Made by a program: the position numbers and the translations under genes
From: JBBKXJ01 sp037969395
GTDB lineage: Bacteria > Pseudomonadota > Gammaproteobacteria > Pseudomonadales > JAUIET01
NCBI GenBank assembly: GCA_037969395.1
Contig: JBBKXJ010000389.1
Coordinates: 1 to 64,000, forward strand
DNA: 64,000 bases
Reading direction: 5' to 3'
Shown here: in pieces, positions 62,407-64,000 of the stretch
Layout: every line of letters begins with the position of its first letter
Numbering within the stretch: position 1 is the stretch's first letter
The notes under the pieces: generated by a model
Told to the model about the DNA's origin: nothing
Databases searched by the model: none
What the model saw: the letters and a program-made list of their open reading frames with translations, nothing else

Positions 62407-63432
62407 CTACTGCTTCCCTAACGACGCTGCTGGCGGGCCGGCGCGCTGTGCCAGCATATGGATAAGGGCCCAGCAGCCAAGCAAACCTAGCGCCAGTGCC
62501 AGTGGATAATAAAACAGTGCCTTGCGGGGCCGGTAAAAGACCTGGTCCTGGTCAACCGGTTCCAGCCGGTCCAGCTCAGCATATACGTTTGCCAGTTCTT
62601 TCGGGTCGCGCGCTCTGAAGTATTGGCCGCCGGTTTTGTCGGCGATAAGGTTAAGCGTTTTTTCGTCGAGATCAGCCGAAGGGTTGGTGCGCCTTGAACC
62701 AAAGTTGGAGCCGAAGATGCCAGGCACTACCATCTCGTCGGCACCCATGCCAATGGTGTAAATCTTTACTTTAGCCTGCGCGGCTAACTCCGCCGCTTTC
62801 TGCGGCGACACCTCACCGGCGGTGTTGGCGCCGTCGGTAAGCAGAATCAGTATACGGCTTTGTTCGCTATTGCCCTGCAGGCGCTTAACGGCGAGGCCGA
62901 CTGCGTCGCCAATCGCGGTTTTCTCGCCGGCGAATCCTATCTGCGCTTCGCTGAGTTGGGTTTGCACGCTGTAACGGTCGAAGGTCAACGGGGTTTGCAA
63001 ATAGGCCTGCGTGCCAAACAGTATCAGACCTAGCCGGTCGCCGCCGCGCTGCTGCACAAAGCTACCTACCACTTGTTTCACTACCTCCAGCCGATTTACC
63101 GGCGCATTGTTCAGCTGCATGTCCTCAACCTGCATGCTGCCGGAAATATCTACCGCCAGCATCAGGTTACGCCCGCTGCTGGGCAGCTGTACCTGTTCGC
63201 CTATCCAGGTAGGTCGCGCTGCGGCGACAATCAACAGCAGCCAGATGGCGGCCAGCACCAGTAGCTGAGAGCTCACGGCCTGGCGTACAGTCTGCGCATC
63301 GGCCAACGGCAGGTTAGAGTAAAACGGCACGCGCAGCGCCGGGCTACTGCGGCGCGCCGGTGGCATAAATTTATATACCAACCAGGGAAGCGGCAGCAGC
63401 AGAAAAATAAACGGCCAGTCAAAAGTTAGCAT
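62407..63432 (-). CDS. batA: BatA-like VWA-domain protein
   Basis: 341 residues. N-terminal helices (LTFDWPFIFLLLPLPWLVYK and around 55-75), VWA domain with MIDAS AVDISGSMQVEDM (near 90-105), LILFGTQAYLQTPLT and LLTDGANTAGEVSP, and a C-terminal helix (about 310-330). It is expected to face the periplasm from the inner membrane together with the BatB part. Start 4 bp after the DUF4381 stop. Confidence 0.9.
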   Translation of the reverse strand: MLTFDWPFIFLLLPLPWLVYKFMPPARRSSPALRVPFYSNLPLADAQTVRQAVSSQLLVLAAIWLLLIVAAARPTWIGEQVQLPSSGRNLMLAVDISGSMQVEDMQLNNAPVNRLEVVKQVVGSFVQQRGGDRLGLILFGTQAYLQTPLTFDRYSVQTQLSEAQIGFAGEKTAIGDAVGLAVKRLQGNSEQSRILILLTDGANTAGEVSPQKAAELAAQAKVKIYTIGMGADEMVVPGIFGSNFGSRRTNPSADLDEKTLNLIADKTGGQYFRARDPKELANVYAELDRLEPVDQDQVFYRPRKALFYYPLALALGLLGCWALIHMLAQRAGPPAASLGKQ

Positions 63433-63436
63433 AAGC

Positions 63437-63913
63437 TTATTTGTGATGCCGCAGCCAGTACAGCGCCGAGTTGTGCAGCTCGGCCGCTGTTATCTTTGGC
63501 GCGGGTTGGTAATGCGCCTCGTGCAACGCGTCGCCAAATTTACTGGTGAATTGCTGCTGGTCAACGCAGCTGTCCAGAAAACTGATCCATGCACTACCGC
63601 TGAGCGGGGCGATGCTGGCGCGCTGCTCGGCGTAACGGTATAGCGCGGCGCGGCGCAGTATTTCCTGGCTGGCGCTGATGTATGCCGCCGTATCGTCACT
63701 GCGCTGAAAATTCTGGTAGCTCGCTTCAAGCTCCGCTACTGCCAATTTGCGATAGCGTTTGGCGCGTGCCCGTTGCACTACCCACCAGACCAGCGCACCG
63801 GTGGCTAAGGCGCACAGTATCAGCAGCAGCCACCAACCGGGTGCCAGTGGCCACAGGCTGACGGCCTCCGGCAGATGAATATCGCGCAGCTGCGCTAGAG
63901 GGTCTTGTTCCAT
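63437..63913 (-). CDS. DUF4381 family membrane protein
   Basis: 158 residues. DPLAQLRDIHLPEAVSLWPLAPGWW at the N terminus is the DUF4381 signature, then one transmembrane helix (LLLILCALATGALVWWVV) and a cytoplasmic helical tail with ILRRAALYRYAEQRASIAPLSGSAWISFL. This gene typically lies between a DUF58 gene and batA, as here. Unknown role, likely a scaffold in the Bat complex. Confidence 0.9.
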   Translation of the reverse strand: MEQDPLAQLRDIHLPEAVSLWPLAPGWWLLLILCALATGALVWWVVQRARAKRYRKLAVAELEASYQNFQRSDDTAAYISASQEILRRAALYRYAEQRASIAPLSGSAWISFLDSCVDQQQFTSKFGDALHEAHYQPAPKITAAELHNSALYWLRHHK

Positions 63914-63918
63914 ACAAT

Positions 63919-64000
63919 TTAACTACCGCGATAATACGCGTAATACTTCAACAGCTCGGTCAGCGGCTCGCAGCCGGTTTGCAGTTCAACCAGGGGCACG
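63919..64000 (-). CDS. DUF58 family protein, 3' end only
   Basis: Only the last 26 codons lie in the window: VPLVELQTGCEPLTELLKYY then AYYRGS and a TAA stop at 63919-63921. The frame continues past the window edge. DUF58 (VWA-like) is called mainly from its place: moxR-DUF58-DUF4381-batA is the common order. The short piece has the IPLVELQT-type tail seen in DUF58 proteins, but the call is an inference. 5 bp before the DUF4381 start. Confidence 0.55.
   Translation of the reverse strand, partial: VPLVELQTGCEPLTELLKYYAYYRGS

Overview
The window looks like a chromosomal segment of a gammaproteobacterium close to the Pseudomonas/Cellvibrio/Marinobacter side of the class. The reasoning is gene order. 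The left end follows the classic gammaproteobacterial envelope and replication cluster (bamA-skp-lpxD-fabZ-lpxA-lpxB-rnhB-dnaE-accA-tilS). The block from the CorC-type protein to thrC (corC-like, ypjD, ffh, rpsP-rimM-trmD-rplS, xerD, dsbC, hom, thrC) and the block mlaA-pilZ-rssB-rssC-tal-dusA follow the order known in Pseudomonas. GC content is moderate, coding density is high, and I see no prophage, transposase, integrative element or CRISPR array.

Layout. 1-12.7 kb: outer-membrane assembly, lipid A, DNA polymerase III alpha, fatty acid and tRNA modification genes, all on +. A REP-like inverted pair sits between lpxB and rnhB. 12.9-17.6 kb: tRNA-Leu(CAA) on -, queA-tgt, then small conserved proteins (NIF3/YqfO-like, DUF3135, NudL, gamma carbonic anhydrase, DUF1289). 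17.6-28.2 kb: corC-like and ypjD on -, then ffh, the rpsP operon, xerD, dsbC and hom-thrC on +. 28.2-30.5 kb: a CpxA/CpxR-type two-component pair on -, with a CpxR-like box and a structured, terminator-ended stretch facing the other way (candidate small RNA). 30.5-37.4 kb: AEC transporter, M16C peptidase, glutamine cyclotransferase and mnmC on -. 37.5-43.3 kb: a complete oligopeptide ABC transporter, oppABCDF, whose OppC carries an unusual periplasmic insert. 43.3-50 kb: a coiled-coil secreted protein of unknown function, cardiolipin synthase and hrpA.

50-52.1 kb: the most interesting locus, a three-gene HvfABC/bufferin-type RiPP cassette. It encodes an exported peptide with five EGKCG motifs on a 72-bp tandem repeat, an MNIO (DUF692) maturase and its DUF2063 partner. 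The usual DoxX-type fourth gene is not adjacent. 52.2-57.6 kb: mlaA, a PilZ protein, the rssB/rssC stress-regulation pair, a TerB-like protein, tal and dusA. 57.9-58.8 kb: a membrane diguanylate cyclase behind a promoter region with paired palindromes. 58.9-64 kb: the 3' part of a Bat/aerotolerance-type operon on - (DUF58, DUF4381, BatA, a BatB-BatC fusion, BatD).

Functionally the window is largely housekeeping. Its envelope theme (BamA, Skp, Lpx, DsbC, Cpx, MlaA, Cls, RiPP metallophore) is strong. The novel-looking signals lie in the RiPP cassette, the cpxR upstream region, the OppC insert and several regulatory repeats. All calls come from reading the sequence and translations by eye; no database search was run.
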